From NCBI RefSeq assembly GCF_015163075.1, contig NZ_JADDXU010000003.1, positions 682,001-746,000 on the forward strand: a stretch of DNA of 64,000 nt. Direction: 5' to 3'. Positions 8,742 through 18,560 of the stretch are shown in pieces (position 1 is the stretch's first letter; every line of letters begins with the position of its first letter). The position numbers and the translations under genes were made by a program. This DNA is from Streptomyces justiciae. GTDB taxonomy: Bacteria; Actinomycetota; Actinomycetes; Streptomycetales; Streptomycetaceae. The notes beneath the pieces are model-generated. The model ran no database searches and was not told where the DNA came from. It was given only the letters and a program-made list of their open reading frames with translations.

Positions 8742-9581
8742 ATGAGCAGCCGCGAGGACGAAGCGCTGGCGCATGCCGCCGTGACCGCGCTGACCGGGCA
8801 GCTGGCCCTGGCTCCCAAGCCGGGGCTGCCCGATCCGCGCGACCTGGACGCACGTACCACCCGCCTGGACCACAGCGCCCTGCGCTGGTCGGCGAAGGCG
8901 CTCGTACCCGGCCTCGCGGCCATGGCCGCCGCCGCCCGCCGCACCGGCGAGCCGACTCCCGGGCTCCGCAGCGAACTTGGCGCGATCGGCCGCTGCACCG
9001 AGCACTCGGTGGGCCTCGCGGGCGGCGGCCACCGGGGTGCCCTGTGGGCGCTCGGCCTGCTGGTCGCCGCGGCCGCCCTGAACCCGGGGACGACGGGCTG
9101 GGAGGTCGCCGCGACCGCCAAGAGCATCGCCCGGCACCCCGACAAGCGGGCCCCGCGGCGGCCGTCGCGCGGCTCGTCGGTGTCGGCGAAGTACGGCGCC
9201 GCCGGGGCGCGTGGCGAGGCGCGGGCCGGATTCCCGCACGTACGGCGGGCGTTGGACGCGCTCGCCGCCGCCCGCAAGGCCGGCGCCACGGAGGCGCAGG
9301 CCCGGCTGGACGCCCTGCTCACCGTGATGTCCACCCTCCAGGACACCGAACTCCTCTACACCGCGGGCCCCCTCGGCCTGCGCCACGTCCAGGCGGGCGC
9401 CCGCGAGGTCCTGGAAGCGGGCGGCACGTCCACGGCGGCGGGCGCCACGGCCCTCGCCGCCTTCGACGAGGACCTGCACACGCGCGCGTGGAGCCCCCGC
9501 GGCAGCGCGGGGCTGCTGGCGGGGGCGCTGTTCCTGGACTCGCTTCCGGTACAGGCGGGTTCACCGGCCAGGGCGGCCTGA
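8742..9581 (+). CDS. CitG/MdcB-like triphosphoribosyl-dephospho-CoA synthase family protein
   Basis: A 279-aa, all-alpha, Ala-rich protein with LAPKPGLPDPRD at the start and a GGGHRGALWALGL segment like the THRGAIFALG signature of CitG/MdcB. Those enzymes make the prosthetic group of citrate or malonate lyase. No lyase genes are near, so the real substrate is uncertain. It begins 9 nt after the dioxygenase gene, so the two are probably co-transcribed. Confidence 0.75.
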   Translation: MSSREDEALAHAAVTALTGQLALAPKPGLPDPRDLDARTTRLDHSALRWSAKALVPGLAAMAAAARRTGEPTPGLRSELGAIGRCTEHSVGLAGGGHRGALWALGLLVAAAALNPGTTGWEVAATAKSIARHPDKRAPRRPSRGSSVSAKYGAAGARGEARAGFPHVRRALDALAAARKAGATEAQARLDALLTVMSTLQDTELLYTAGPLGLRHVQAGAREVLEAGGTSTAAGATALAAFDEDLHTRAWSPRGSAGLLAGALFLDSLPVQAGSPARAA

Positions 9582-9618
9582 ACGCGGGTCGGCAGCCCGG
9601 ACGCGCGCCGGGTGGCCG

Positions 9619-10854
9619 TCAGTTCACGAGCACCGGCTGCGGGCCGGCCTCCGGCTGGGAGACGCCGCGCCGGCGTCGCGCCACCGGCCCCATGGCGTAC
9701 GACGCCACGAGCGTCGCCCCTCCCAGCAGCAGCCACCCGGCCGTGCCCCACCCGAGCAGCAGCGTCGTCAGCACGAGCGGCCCCAGCGTCCGCGCCACCG
9801 TCACCCCGGTGCCGAAGAAGCCCTGGTACTCGCCGACCCGGTCGGCCGGCGCCAGGTCGAAGGAGAGCTGCCAGGACCCGGCGGACTGCCCCATCTCCGC
9901 GACGACCTGAAGCACCGCCCCGACGACCAGCGCCCCGGCGGCCGGCCACGCCGAGCCGCCCGCCGACAGCGCGAACGCCCCGCATGCCGCCAGCATGACC
10001 CACCCCGACCGCCGCACCGCGCGCGTGGCCGACGCGAGCCCCGTGACCCCGCGCGCCATCCGCACCTGGAACAGCATCACGGCCCCGGTGTTGAGCACGA
10101 ACAGTGCGGAGACCAGCCACGCCGGTGCGTCGGTCCGCTCCGCGATCCAGAGCGGCAGCGCGAGGCTCAGCAGCGGCATCCGCAGCAGCAGGACGGTGTT
10201 GAGGAGCGTGACGGCGACATAGCGCCGGTCGCGCAGGACGGCGAGGCCGCCGTGACGTTTCCGCTCGGCAGCGACGGGCGCCACCGAAGGCAGCCGCAGC
10301 AGCACCCCCGCACACACCACGAAGCTCAGCACATCCAGCGCGAACACCCCGAGATACGCCGCCCGCGTCCCCGCCTGCAGCGCCAGCCCGCCCAGCCCCG
10401 CGCCCACCGCCAGTCCCGCGTTGAACGCCGACTGCAGATGCGCCAGCAGCCCGGTCCGCTCCCCGGCCGGCACCAGCCCCGCCAGCAGCGTCTGCCGGGC
10501 CGCCGCCAGCCCCGACTGCGCGGCGGCGTAGACGCACGCGGCCACGACGAACGGCACGAACGCACGCACGAAGAGGAACGCCGCGACAGCGACCCCCGCC
10601 ACCACCGCGAGCAGCACCGCCGTCCCGCGCGCCCCGCGCCGGTCCGCGAGGCGCCCCAGCGGCACCCCGGCCACCGCCCCGAGGGCCCACGCGAGGGTGA
10701 GCCCGAGCCCCACGCGCGCGGGGGCGAGCTCGACGACGTACGTGAAGTAGAGCGCCGAGGTCACGAGGAAGGCACCGTCACCGACGGCGTTGGTCAACTG
10801 GGCGACGGCGAGGACGCGTTGCGGCCCCCTGGGCGGGACGAGCGAGTTCGTCAT
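9619..10854 (-). CDS. MFS transporter
   Basis: A 411-aa protein with about 11-12 hydrophobic helices. An MFS loop 2-3 signature GVPLGRLADRRGARG occurs at about residues 62-76. ATG 10852-10854 begins just before the first helix; the frame upstream is open only because of high G+C. It is probably an exporter. The gene lies 89 nt downstream of the MocR regulator gene on the same strand, so that regulator may control it. Confidence 0.88.
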   Translation of the reverse strand: MTNSLVPPRGPQRVLAVAQLTNAVGDGAFLVTSALYFTYVVELAPARVGLGLTLAWALGAVAGVPLGRLADRRGARGTAVLLAVVAGVAVAAFLFVRAFVPFVVAACVYAAAQSGLAAARQTLLAGLVPAGERTGLLAHLQSAFNAGLAVGAGLGGLALQAGTRAAYLGVFALDVLSFVVCAGVLLRLPSVAPVAAERKRHGGLAVLRDRRYVAVTLLNTVLLLRMPLLSLALPLWIAERTDAPAWLVSALFVLNTGAVMLFQVRMARGVTGLASATRAVRRSGWVMLAACGAFALSAGGSAWPAAGALVVGAVLQVVAEMGQSAGSWQLSFDLAPADRVGEYQGFFGTGVTVARTLGPLVLTTLLLGWGTAGWLLLGGATLVASYAMGPVARRRRGVSQPEAGPQPVLVN

Positions 10855-10943
10855 ACGACCGACGTTAAAAGCCGACTGGACCGACAAACAGGCCCAATCA
10901 CCGGCCCTTTCCTTGGCCCAATCCGCCCTCGCTGGGACGGCCT

Positions 10944-12305
10944 TCAGGCCTCTCCCCGACCCCGTCCATCGAGCACCCGCCCCAGCGCCTCCAACGCCTC
11001 CGGATAGACCCGCTCCCGAGGCGTCCCGTACCCCACGACCAGCCCCTGCGCCCGCCCCTCCCCACCGTCCGCCGTGTGCCAGTGATCCCCCAGCCGCCCC
11101 ACCGCGACCCCTGCTGCCTCCGCCCGCGCGAAGGCCTCTTTCTCGTCGGCGACCTCCACCAGCGCGTGCAGCCCGGCCGCGATCCCGCGCACCGCCCGCC
11201 GCTCCCCGAGCCGGTGCAGCAACTGGTCCCGGCGCCGCCGGTACCGCAGCCGGCACGCGCGCACATGACGGTCGTAGGCATGACCGTCGATGAGCTCGGC
11301 GAGCGCCAACTGCCCGATCGTCTCGGTGTGGTGATCACTGTGCAGCTTGGCGTCGGCGACCGCGTCGACCAGGTGCGGCGGCAGCACCATCCAGCCGAGC
11401 CGCAGCGCGGGCCCGAGGGTCTTGGACGCGGTGCCCAGATACACCACCTGCCCCGGGGCCATTCCCTGGAGCGCCCCGACGGGCTGCCGGTCGTACCGGA
11501 ACTCCCCGTCGTAGTCGTCCTCGATGATCAACCCGCCACGCGCGCGTGCCCAGTCGGTGACCGCCCGCCGCCGCGAGGGATGGAGCGTCACCCCGGTCGG
11601 ATACTGATGCGCCGGCGTCAGCACGACCGCCCGCGAGTCCCTCAACTCCCCCGCACAGGCCCCCTTCTCGTCCACTCGCAGCGGCACGACGCGACCGCCC
11701 GCCCGACGCACCACCTCCCGGTGGAAGGCCAGCCCGGGATCCTCCATGGCGATCTCGCCCCCGTCCAGCACGCGCGTGAGCAGCGCCAGCCCCTGGACGT
11801 ACCCCGAGGTGATCACGATCCGCTCCGGCGGCGCGACGACCCCGCGCGCCCGCCCCAGATACCCCGACAGCGCGTTCCGCAGCTCGATCCGCCCGCGAGG
11901 ATCTCCGTAGTCGTACGCCAGTGAGGGCGCCGTCGCGATGGCCCGCCGCAACGCCCGCAACCAGGCGGCGGCAGGAAAGGCCCCGACGTCCGGACTCCCA
12001 GGCCGCAGATCGAACCGAGGCGCACGCGCGCGTGAGGCGACGGGAACAGCCGCGGCCTCGGCAACGGGCAGCGCGGCGACCTGCGTCCCGGCCCCCTGCC
12101 GAGCGGTCAGATACCCCTCGGCGACAAGCTGGTCATAGGCGGCCTTGACGGTCCCCCGAGAAACCCCGAGCTCCTCTGCCAGCCGCCGAGTAGCAGGCAA
12201 CCGAGCCCCAGGAGCAAGCCGCCCATCGCGCACGGCATCACGAAGGGCACGCTCAATCCCGTGACGCCGCCCCTCGGAAGCGATGAGCTCTATATGCAGG
12301 TCCAC
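10944..12305 (-). CDS. MocR/PdxR-type GntR regulator with aminotransferase domain
   Basis: A 453-aa protein. The N-terminal winged helix (about residues 8-75) has LPATRRLAEELGVSRGTVKAAY. The rest is a fold-type I aminotransferase domain, with Asp-Tyr pairing region IIEDDYDGEFRY and the PLP lysine in TASKTLGPALR. MocR proteins use PLP as an effector-binding group and often activate vitamin B6 or transport genes. Its probable target is the adjacent MFS gene; pdxS/T are not in the window. Confidence 0.92.
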   Translation of the reverse strand: MDLHIELIASEGRRHGIERALRDAVRDGRLAPGARLPATRRLAEELGVSRGTVKAAYDQLVAEGYLTARQGAGTQVAALPVAEAAAVPVASRARAPRFDLRPGSPDVGAFPAAAWLRALRRAIATAPSLAYDYGDPRGRIELRNALSGYLGRARGVVAPPERIVITSGYVQGLALLTRVLDGGEIAMEDPGLAFHREVVRRAGGRVVPLRVDEKGACAGELRDSRAVVLTPAHQYPTGVTLHPSRRRAVTDWARARGGLIIEDDYDGEFRYDRQPVGALQGMAPGQVVYLGTASKTLGPALRLGWMVLPPHLVDAVADAKLHSDHHTETIGQLALAELIDGHAYDRHVRACRLRYRRRRDQLLHRLGERRAVRGIAAGLHALVEVADEKEAFARAEAAGVAVGRLGDHWHTADGGEGRAQGLVVGYGTPRERVYPEALEALGRVLDGRGRGEA

Positions 12306-12316
12306 ACCAACCCCCT

Positions 12317-12374
12317 GCTTCTAGGGGCGCGGGGAACTGCGCGACAAGCCCCCACACACCCGCAGCCCGCAACG
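12317..12374. repeat. Common Streptomyces intergenic repeat (REP-like)
   Basis: The segment contains TAGGGGCGCGGGGAACTGCG followed by CGACAAGCC and a C-rich tail. I recognise this as a sequence found between genes in many copies in Streptomyces genomes. It lies between the MocR and pepP genes. Its function is unknown. Confidence 0.6.
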
Positions 12375-12416
12375 AAGGCCGGGCACCCCACAGGTACCCA
12401 GCCTTCAAACCACCCG

Positions 12417-13883
12417 TCAGCCCTTAAGAGCAGCCATCCAGCTCTCGACCTCATCAGACCGCCGAGGCAGCCCCTCAGACATGTTCCGGTTACCGTCCAC
12501 GGTCACCAGAATGTCGTCCTCGATCCGCACCCCGATACCCCGGTACTCCTCGGGCACGGTCAGATCGTCGGCCTGGAAGTACAGCCCGGGCTCAACGGTC
12601 AGCACCATCCCCGGCTCAAGGACACCGTCGACGTACGTCTCCACCCGCGCGGCAGCGCAGTCGTGGACGTCCATGCCGAGCATGTGCCCGGTCCCGTGCA
12701 GCGTCCAGCGCCGCTGGAGCCCCAGCTCCAGCACCCGCTCCACCGGCCCCTCGACAAGCCCCCACTCGACGAGCCGCTCGGCCAGCACCCGCTGCGCGGC
12801 GTCGTGGAAGTCCCGGTACTTGGCGCCCGGCTTCACGGCCGCGATACCGGCCTCCTGGGCGTCGTACACGGCGTCGTAGATCTTCTTCTGGATCTCGCTG
12901 TAGCGGCCGTTGATCGGCAGCGTGCGCGTGACGTCGGCGGTGTAGTACGTGTGCGTCTCGACGCCCGCGTCGAGCAGCAGCAGGTCACCGGAGCGGACCG
13001 GCCCGTCGTTGCGCACCCAGTGCAGCGTGCAGGCGTGCGGACCGGCGGCGCAGATGGAGCCGTAGCCGATGTCGTTGCCCTCGACCCGCGCGCGGAGGAA
13101 GAAGGTGCCCTCGATGTAGCGCTCGCTCGTCGCCTCGGCCTTGTCGAGGACCTTCACCACGTCCTCGAAGCCGCGCGCGGTCGAGTCGACGGCCTTCTGC
13201 AGCTCGCCGATCTCGAACTCGTCCTTGATCAGCCGCGCCTCGGAGAGGAAGACCCGCAGCTCCTCGTCGCGCTCGGCGGTGACCTTGTCGGTCAGCGCGG
13301 CCTCGATGCCGGCGTCGTAACCGCGGACGACGCGGACCGGGCCGGTCGCCTCGCGCAGCGCGTCGGCCAGCTCGCGGACGTCGGAGGCGGGGATGCCGTA
13401 CAGCTTCTCCGCCTCGGTGAGGGAGTGCCGGCGGCCCACCCACAGCTCGCCCTGGCCGGAGAGCCAGAACTCGCCGTTCTCGCGGTCGGAGCGCGGCAGC
13501 AGGTAGATCGTCGCCTTGTGCCCGTCGGCGACCGGCTCCATGACCAGGACGCCGTCCTCGGTCTGGTTTCCGGTGAGGTACGCGTACTCCACGGAGGCCC
13601 GGAAGGCGTACTCGGTGTCGTTGGAGCGGGTCTTCAGGTTGCCCGCGGGGATCACCAGCCGCTCGCCCGGGAAACGGGCGGAGAGCGCCGCACGGCGGGC
13701 CGCGGTCTCGGCGGCCTGGGCGATCGGCTCCAGGTCGTGCAGCTCGGTGTCGGCCCAGCCGGACTTCATGTTCTCGGCGAGCTCGTCGGAGACGCCCGGG
13801 TACAGGCCGTTCTTCCGCTGCTTGATGGGCTCTTCCGACTCAGTCTCCGGGGTCTCCGGGTTGAGCTCGTCGGCCACGGTCAT
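12417..13883 (-). CDS. pepP: Xaa-Pro aminopeptidase (aminopeptidase P, M24B)
   Basis: A 488-aa cytosolic metallopeptidase that removes N-terminal residues before proline. The N-terminal creatinase-like domain covers about residues 40-215. The pita-bread domain carries all five metal ligands: Asp in LLLDAGVE, Asp in TADVTRTLP, His in GTGHMLGMDVHD, Glu in TVEPGLYF and Glu in GVRIEDDILV. Length is normal. Confidence 0.94.
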   Translation of the reverse strand: MTVADELNPETPETESEEPIKQRKNGLYPGVSDELAENMKSGWADTELHDLEPIAQAAETAARRAALSARFPGERLVIPAGNLKTRSNDTEYAFRASVEYAYLTGNQTEDGVLVMEPVADGHKATIYLLPRSDRENGEFWLSGQGELWVGRRHSLTEAEKLYGIPASDVRELADALREATGPVRVVRGYDAGIEAALTDKVTAERDEELRVFLSEARLIKDEFEIGELQKAVDSTARGFEDVVKVLDKAEATSERYIEGTFFLRARVEGNDIGYGSICAAGPHACTLHWVRNDGPVRSGDLLLLDAGVETHTYYTADVTRTLPINGRYSEIQKKIYDAVYDAQEAGIAAVKPGAKYRDFHDAAQRVLAERLVEWGLVEGPVERVLELGLQRRWTLHGTGHMLGMDVHDCAAARVETYVDGVLEPGMVLTVEPGLYFQADDLTVPEEYRGIGVRIEDDILVTVDGNRNMSEGLPRRSDEVESWMAALKG

Positions 13884-13987
13884 CCTCCTCGATACGGCAC
13901 TGGACCCCCTCCATCGTACGGTCGTACGGAAGGGGGCCCAGGGCCGGAAGGCCTGTTACACGCCGCTGTCCGGCGTTACACGGGGCG

Positions 13988-15499
13988 CTACTCGAAACGA
14001 GCGGCGAGCAGCACGACGTCCTCGTCGGAGTCCGCCGCGTCCAGCCCGTCCGGCAGCACCGTGCGCAGCACGTGGTCGGCGATCGCGTCCGGGTCGTGCC
14101 GCAGCGCCTTCGGTACGCCCGCGGCGGCGGCGTGCAGCCGCGCGAAGGCGCGGTCGGTGGCGTCGCCGGTACGGTGCAGCAGCCCGTCGGTGTAGAGCAG
14201 AACCGTCTCTCCGGGTTCGGCCACCAGCTCCACGCTGGGCGCCTCCCAGCAGGCGAGCATGCCGAGCGGCGCCGACACGGACGTCTCCACGAACTCCGTG
14301 CGCCGCTCGCCTACCAGCAGCGGCGGGCAGTGCCCGGCACCGGCCAGCGTGATCTTGCGCAGGGCGGGCTCGCAGTAGGCGAACAGGGCGGTGGCGGAGC
14401 GGGCGGGCTCGGTCAGGCGCAGCAGCAGCTCCAGGTCGGACAGGACCGCGACCGGGTCCTCGCCCTCCATGACGGCGTACGCCCGCAGCGACGCTCTGAG
14501 CCGGCCCATCGCGGCGACCGCGCTGGGGCCGGAGCCGGTCACCGAGCCGACCGCGAGACCGAGGGCGGCATCGGGCAGCGGCAGGGCGTCGTACCAGTCG
14601 CCGCCGCCGCGCGGGCCGGTGCGGTGCCGGGCGGCGAGCTGGACGCCGGCGACGCGGGGGAGCCGGGACGGCAGCAGCTCCTCGGCCATCGTCGCCATGG
14701 ACGCGCGCGTGCGCTCGAGCTCGACGAGGCGCGCCAGGTGCTCGGTGGCGTAACGGGCGTACAGGCCGACGAGGTGGCGCTGGCGCTCGCCGGGCTCGGC
14801 CGGTTCGTCGTACAGCCACACGGCCGCGCCGAGGCGGCCCGCCGCGTCCGAGGACAGGGGCAGCGCGTAGCTCGCGGCGTAGCCGAGGCGGGCGGCCACT
14901 TCGCGGTGGCGGGGGTCGAGGCCGTCCTCGGCGAAGAGGTCGGGCTCGGCGATCTCGCCGTCGGCGTCGGGGAGTCCGTCGAGGATGCGGCCGTAGGACA
15001 TGGCGCTGCGCGGGACGGTCTCGATGTGGCCGAGGTCGGCGCGGGCGAGGCCGAGGCCGATGGTGGTGTCGGGGCCGAGGCCGTCGCCGGGTTCCAGTAC
15101 GACGAGACCGCGCCGGGCGCCCACCAGGGCGGCTCCGGCGCGCAGCAGTTCGGTCAGTGCCTCCGCGAGGGAATCCGTGCGGGCCAGCCGCTCGGTGAGC
15201 TCGTGGAGGGTCGTGAGGTCGGAGACCCAGCCGGCGAGCCGGTCCTGGAGCAGGGCCCCGGGGGCGCCCGGTGGCGGGGCCGGTGAGGTGTCCGGGGCTA
15301 CGGGCGCGGGCGCGACAGTGTGTGCGGGCGAGGGAACCGTTGAATCGATTCCGGCCACTTTCGGAGGGTGAGGGGCGTTCATGGCGTCCGGCTTTCCGAC
15401 CGGTGCGTATTGCTCAAAAGCATCGCAAACCCCCATGTCATTCTGCGCCGCTAGCAGTGTCTCCACATGTACACGCACTCGTGAGGGGATGTCCAGCAT
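13988..15499 (-). CDS. GAF-SpoIIE (PP2C-type) phosphatase
   Basis: A 503-aa protein from ATG 15497-15499. MNAPHPP at 15382 is a later possible start, but the upstream segment (MLDIPSRVRV) looks coding. A Pro/Ala linker is followed by a GAF domain (about 85-255) and a PP2C_SIGMA domain (about 280-500). Metal-site motifs GGDWYDA, LLYTDGL and DEDVVLL are present. The usual G-D-V-x-G-H-G motif reads GSVTGSG here, with Asp and His both replaced by Ser, so activity may be altered. Such enzymes usually dephosphorylate anti-anti-sigma factors. No partner gene is adjacent. Confidence 0.88.
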   Translation of the reverse strand: MLDIPSRVRVHVETLLAAQNDMGVCDAFEQYAPVGKPDAMNAPHPPKVAGIDSTVPSPAHTVAPAPVAPDTSPAPPPGAPGALLQDRLAGWVSDLTTLHELTERLARTDSLAEALTELLRAGAALVGARRGLVVLEPGDGLGPDTTIGLGLARADLGHIETVPRSAMSYGRILDGLPDADGEIAEPDLFAEDGLDPRHREVAARLGYAASYALPLSSDAAGRLGAAVWLYDEPAEPGERQRHLVGLYARYATEHLARLVELERTRASMATMAEELLPSRLPRVAGVQLAARHRTGPRGGGDWYDALPLPDAALGLAVGSVTGSGPSAVAAMGRLRASLRAYAVMEGEDPVAVLSDLELLLRLTEPARSATALFAYCEPALRKITLAGAGHCPPLLVGERRTEFVETSVSAPLGMLACWEAPSVELVAEPGETVLLYTDGLLHRTGDATDRAFARLHAAAAGVPKALRHDPDAIADHVLRTVLPDGLDAADSDEDVVLLAARFE

Positions 15500-15992
15500 T
15501 GTCCTGCCGGGATTCCTGGTGTCCGTGGGTCACCGGTGCACCCCTTGCCGAAAAGCGAAGTTGGCTTGAAACTGACTCAGGTAACGCCTTATTGCGGTCG
15601 ACTGGCCTTGCTCCACAGAGCGTCACAGCGGTCGTGATGGGTACGTACTCGGAGAAGGCCAGGGGTGGTTGACAACCACCCGGAACCTGGTGACGGACCC
15701 GGGCGTCTTAGCCACCGACGACCGAGCCCCATCCTCCCGTGGCGGAGGCGAAGAGAAATACGCGGGACGGCAAAACGCCAGACTTCGCCACCCCCACGCC
15801 ACGCCCATGCTTTTGATAGATGCAGTGTGGGCCCGGCTGCCGCGGACGCAGCCGACGTTCGGCCCATAGGGGTTCCCCTTGTCTCGGACAGGGGTGTGAT
15901 GCGCCAACAGGTACGCACAGTGCAGTGATCGACACATGGTGTGATGTGGCCCACGGTGTTGCCAGCGGTGCAACGGAAAGGAACGAGCGCTC
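15500..15992. other. Intergenic region with a 19-nt perfect inverted repeat
   Basis: A 493-nt divergent promoter region between the phosphatase and the Prim-Pol-like gene. At 15663-15681 is GGGTGGTTGACAACCACCC, a perfect palindrome about one A, which also contains a TTGACA hexamer; I see no good -10 box at the right distance. No gene or structured RNA is recognised in the rest. Short open frames here lack ribosome sites. Confidence 0.45.
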
Positions 15993-16658
15993 ATGCGCGA
16001 GATCCTCGGAAAGGCACGCAGGCTCCTGTCCAAGCGGAACGACGGGGGGCCTGAGTTGATCAGCGCGGCCCTGACCTTCGCGACGGAATGGCAGTGGCCC
16101 GTACTCCCGGGCGCGGCGCCGGACCCGCAGGGCCGGGCCCGCTGCTCCTGTCCCGACCCCGAGTGCACGGTGCCCGGGGCGCACCCCTTCGATCCCGGCC
16201 TCCTCGCGGCCACCACCGACGAGCGCATGGTGCGCTGGTGGTGGACCAACCGACCCGCCGCGCCGATCGTCCTGGCCACCGGTGGCCAGGCTCCCTGCGC
16301 GGTCTCCCTGCCGGCCCTCGCGGCCTCCCGCGCGCTCACCGCCCTGGACCGTCAGGGCATGCGCCTCGGACCGGTGGTCGCCGCACCCAACCGCTGGTCG
16401 ATCCTCGTCAAGCCGTACTCCATGGAGCAGTTGGGCGAACTGCTGTACGCCAAGGACTTCGTCCCCGGCTCGCTGCGGTTCCACGGCGAGGGCGGCTACC
16501 TCGCCCTGCCCCCGTCCGAGACCGGCCACGGCGCCATCCGCTGGGAGCGCGCCCCGCTGCCCGGCTCGGCCTCTCCGTGGGTGCCCGATGTGGAGGCCGT
16601 GGTCGACGCGGTGGTCGACGCCCTCACTCGTACGGGTGTGAGCGCGCCCGAGTTGTAG
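15993..16658 (+). CDS. Degenerate Prim-Pol (primase/polymerase N-terminal) family protein
   Basis: A 221-aa protein with GGAAAGGAACG ahead of the ATG. Its layout follows the bifunctional primase/polymerase N-terminal domain: FATEWQWPVLPG, a Cys-rich PxC segment (CSCPDPECTVPGAHP), and RMVRWWWTNRPAAPIVLATG. Where active members carry DxD and GGxH motifs, this protein has PCAVSLPAL and APNRWSILV, with neither. It is probably a non-catalytic relative that is conserved on the chromosome; function unknown. Confidence 0.75.
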   Translation: MREILGKARRLLSKRNDGGPELISAALTFATEWQWPVLPGAAPDPQGRARCSCPDPECTVPGAHPFDPGLLAATTDERMVRWWWTNRPAAPIVLATGGQAPCAVSLPALAASRALTALDRQGMRLGPVVAAPNRWSILVKPYSMEQLGELLYAKDFVPGSLRFHGEGGYLALPPSETGHGAIRWERAPLPGSASPWVPDVEAVVDAVVDALTRTGVSAPEL

Positions 16659-16715
16659 GGGTGTCGGGCGCGCACGGAACCAGCCGTGTGCGCCCGGTCG
16701 TTATCGTCCCCTTTC

Positions 16716-17285
16716 ATGCTGCGTCATTCTGGGGGACGACCCCCGGACCCCCGAAAGATTCGTCTCCTCGCCCTCTCGGGCGTCGTGGTATGCGCGGTCG
16801 CGCTGCCGCTGGCCGTGGCGTCCGCGGGGCAGGTGGGCGACGAGGTGGTGCGTGAGGCGGCGCGCACCTCCCCGCGCGACGATGCCAAGGCGCCGTCCGC
16901 CGCGCCCAGCCGCTCTCCCCTGCTCGGCCTCGGTCTGGCCACCGCCGCGCGCTGCGGTCCCGAACTCACCTCCCCCGACGGCATCGAGGCGCAGACCTGT
17001 GTCCTGACGCAGGGCGAGGAGACCTGGGCGCGGACCTACTACCGCAATGTCACCGGCGGCGCGCTCGACTCCGTGCTGAGCCTCATGGGTCCGGACGACC
17101 GGACCGTGCAGATGCGCTGCGCCGTGGGCGCGGGGGACGAGCCGGGGACCTGCGAGACGCCCAGGGAGCGCAGCCGGGGCGGTCCGGACGCCTACACGGC
17201 GGTCGCGGAGTTCGCGGGCGAGGCCGGCAGCGGGCCGCTGCTGCTGCGAAGCGGAAGCAACTCCTCGACGCCTACCGGCAGTTGA
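16716..17285 (+). CDS. Membrane-anchored or secreted hypothetical protein
   Basis: A 189-aa protein taken from ATG 16716; a GTG 30 nt upstream is in frame but gives a poor N terminus. One hydrophobic segment (KIRLLALSGVVVCAVALPL, about residues 14-32) is followed by an extracellular part of about 150 residues. It has four cysteines (RCGPELT, QTCVL, MRCAV, TCETP) that may form disulfides. No family recognised. It lies 57 nt downstream of the Prim-Pol-like gene. Confidence 0.7.
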   Translation: MLRHSGGRPPDPRKIRLLALSGVVVCAVALPLAVASAGQVGDEVVREAARTSPRDDAKAPSAAPSRSPLLGLGLATAARCGPELTSPDGIEAQTCVLTQGEETWARTYYRNVTGGALDSVLSLMGPDDRTVQMRCAVGAGDEPGTCETPRERSRGGPDAYTAVAEFAGEAGSGPLLLRSGSNSSTPTGS

Positions 17286-17490
17286 CGCCACTCGGCGTTC
17301 CGTGAACGGAAGCGGGCGTACAAAGACCCGGTTGCTGGCGACGGGGGATGCACCAGCAACCGGGCTACTCGAACGGTAACAAGAGATCGGCTGTTCGCAA
17401 ATTCGATCCCGGAAGTTCGTCGGCTTTCCGGACACCGACTCACTTGCCGCGGGCGGCAGTTGTGATCCCTTCCGGCCGCACGGCGGGACC

Positions 17491-17521
17491 GGTTCCGGCT
17501 GACCGACCAGTCAGCCGAACC
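17491..17521. terminator. Bulged inverted repeat between convergent genes
   Basis: CGGCTGAC / GTCAGCCG (17496-17503 and 17510-17517) form an 8-bp stem with a 6-nt loop. Flanking GGTT/AACC extends it around one bulged C. It lies between the convergent 16716-17285 and 17540-18505 genes, so it could end both. Confidence 0.5.
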
Positions 17522-17539
17522 CTGTCCCGTACCTGTGTC

Positions 17540-18505
17540 TCAGCTGAGCGTCACCTGTCGGTTGGTCAGACCGCCCCGCGCGCGGCGCTCGTCCGCGGTG
17601 AGCGGTGCGTCCGAGGCCAGCGCGGCGGTGAGGCGCTCGGCGAACTCGGCCGCCGGCTTCTCCACGTCCTCCGCGGAGACCCCGCTCGGCAGGTCCCACA
17701 CCGGCACGGTGAGGCCATGGGCGCGGAAGGAGCCCACCAGCCGGGTGCCCTCGCCGAGGCCGGACTTCCCGGCCGCGTGCAGCCGCGCGAGCGCGTCCAG
17801 AAGCTGCTCCTCGCCGTACGGCATGACCCAGCGCAGGTGGTTCTTCTCCGGCGTCTCGCACCAGTAGGCGGCGTCCACGCCCTGGAGCTTCACGGTCGGG
17901 ATGGCCGCGGCGTTGGCCCGCTCCAGGGAGGCGGTCACCTCCGGGGTGGCGTTCTCCGCGTCCGGGACCCAGAACTCGAAGCCCTCGTGCACGACTGGCT
18001 CGAACGTGCCTTCGGGGTCGAGCAGGTCCTGCAGCCGCGGACCTTCGGCGGGCGCACGGCGGCCCTGGACCGGAGTGCCCGGCTCGGCGGTGAGCGCGCG
18101 CTGGAGAGTGTCGGCGAGGTCGCGGCTGATGTCGCCCGACGCCGTGTCGTTCTGCAGACCCAGCAGCACCGAACCGTCGTCGCGGCGCAGCGCCGGCCAC
18201 GCCATCGGCAGCACCGTCGCCAGCGTGACCGACGGGACGCCCTCGGGGAGGCCGCCCTTCAGCGACAGCTCGACCGTGGCGGCCGGCACCAGCTCGCGCA
18301 GCGCGACCCAGTCGCCCTCGCCCACCAGGCCCTCGAACGGGCGCTGCACCAGCTCGGTCACCGCGTGCGCGGCGGCCCGGCCGTGGCACGCCTTGTAGCG
18401 GCGGCCGCTGCCGCAGGGGCAGGGCTCACGGGCACCGACGACCGGGACCTCCCCGTCGGCGATCTGAGGGCGCTGGGCCTTCGTCTGGGGTCGCTTCTTG
18501 GCCAT
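17540..18505 (-). CDS. DUF5926 / SEC-C motif protein
   Basis: A 321-aa protein with a short Lys-rich start and a SEC-C zinc motif at about residues 28-42 ([15 protein letters not shown]). The remainder ([37 protein letters not shown]) is the DUF5926 domain common in actinobacteria. SEC-C motifs bind zinc and are known from SecA; the role of this family is unknown. Confidence 0.85.
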   Translation of the reverse strand: MAKKRPQTKAQRPQIADGEVPVVGAREPCPCGSGRRYKACHGRAAAHAVTELVQRPFEGLVGEGDWVALRELVPAATVELSLKGGLPEGVPSVTLATVLPMAWPALRRDDGSVLLGLQNDTASGDISRDLADTLQRALTAEPGTPVQGRRAPAEGPRLQDLLDPEGTFEPVVHEGFEFWVPDAENATPEVTASLERANAAAIPTVKLQGVDAAYWCETPEKNHLRWVMPYGEEQLLDALARLHAAGKSGLGEGTRLVGSFRAHGLTVPVWDLPSGVSAEDVEKPAAEFAERLTAALASDAPLTADERRARGGLTNRQVTLS

Positions 18506-18560
18506 CGTGGGGTCTCCCGGTTACGGCTCGTCTCGTACGGGCGGGAGCCTAGTCGTTCAC

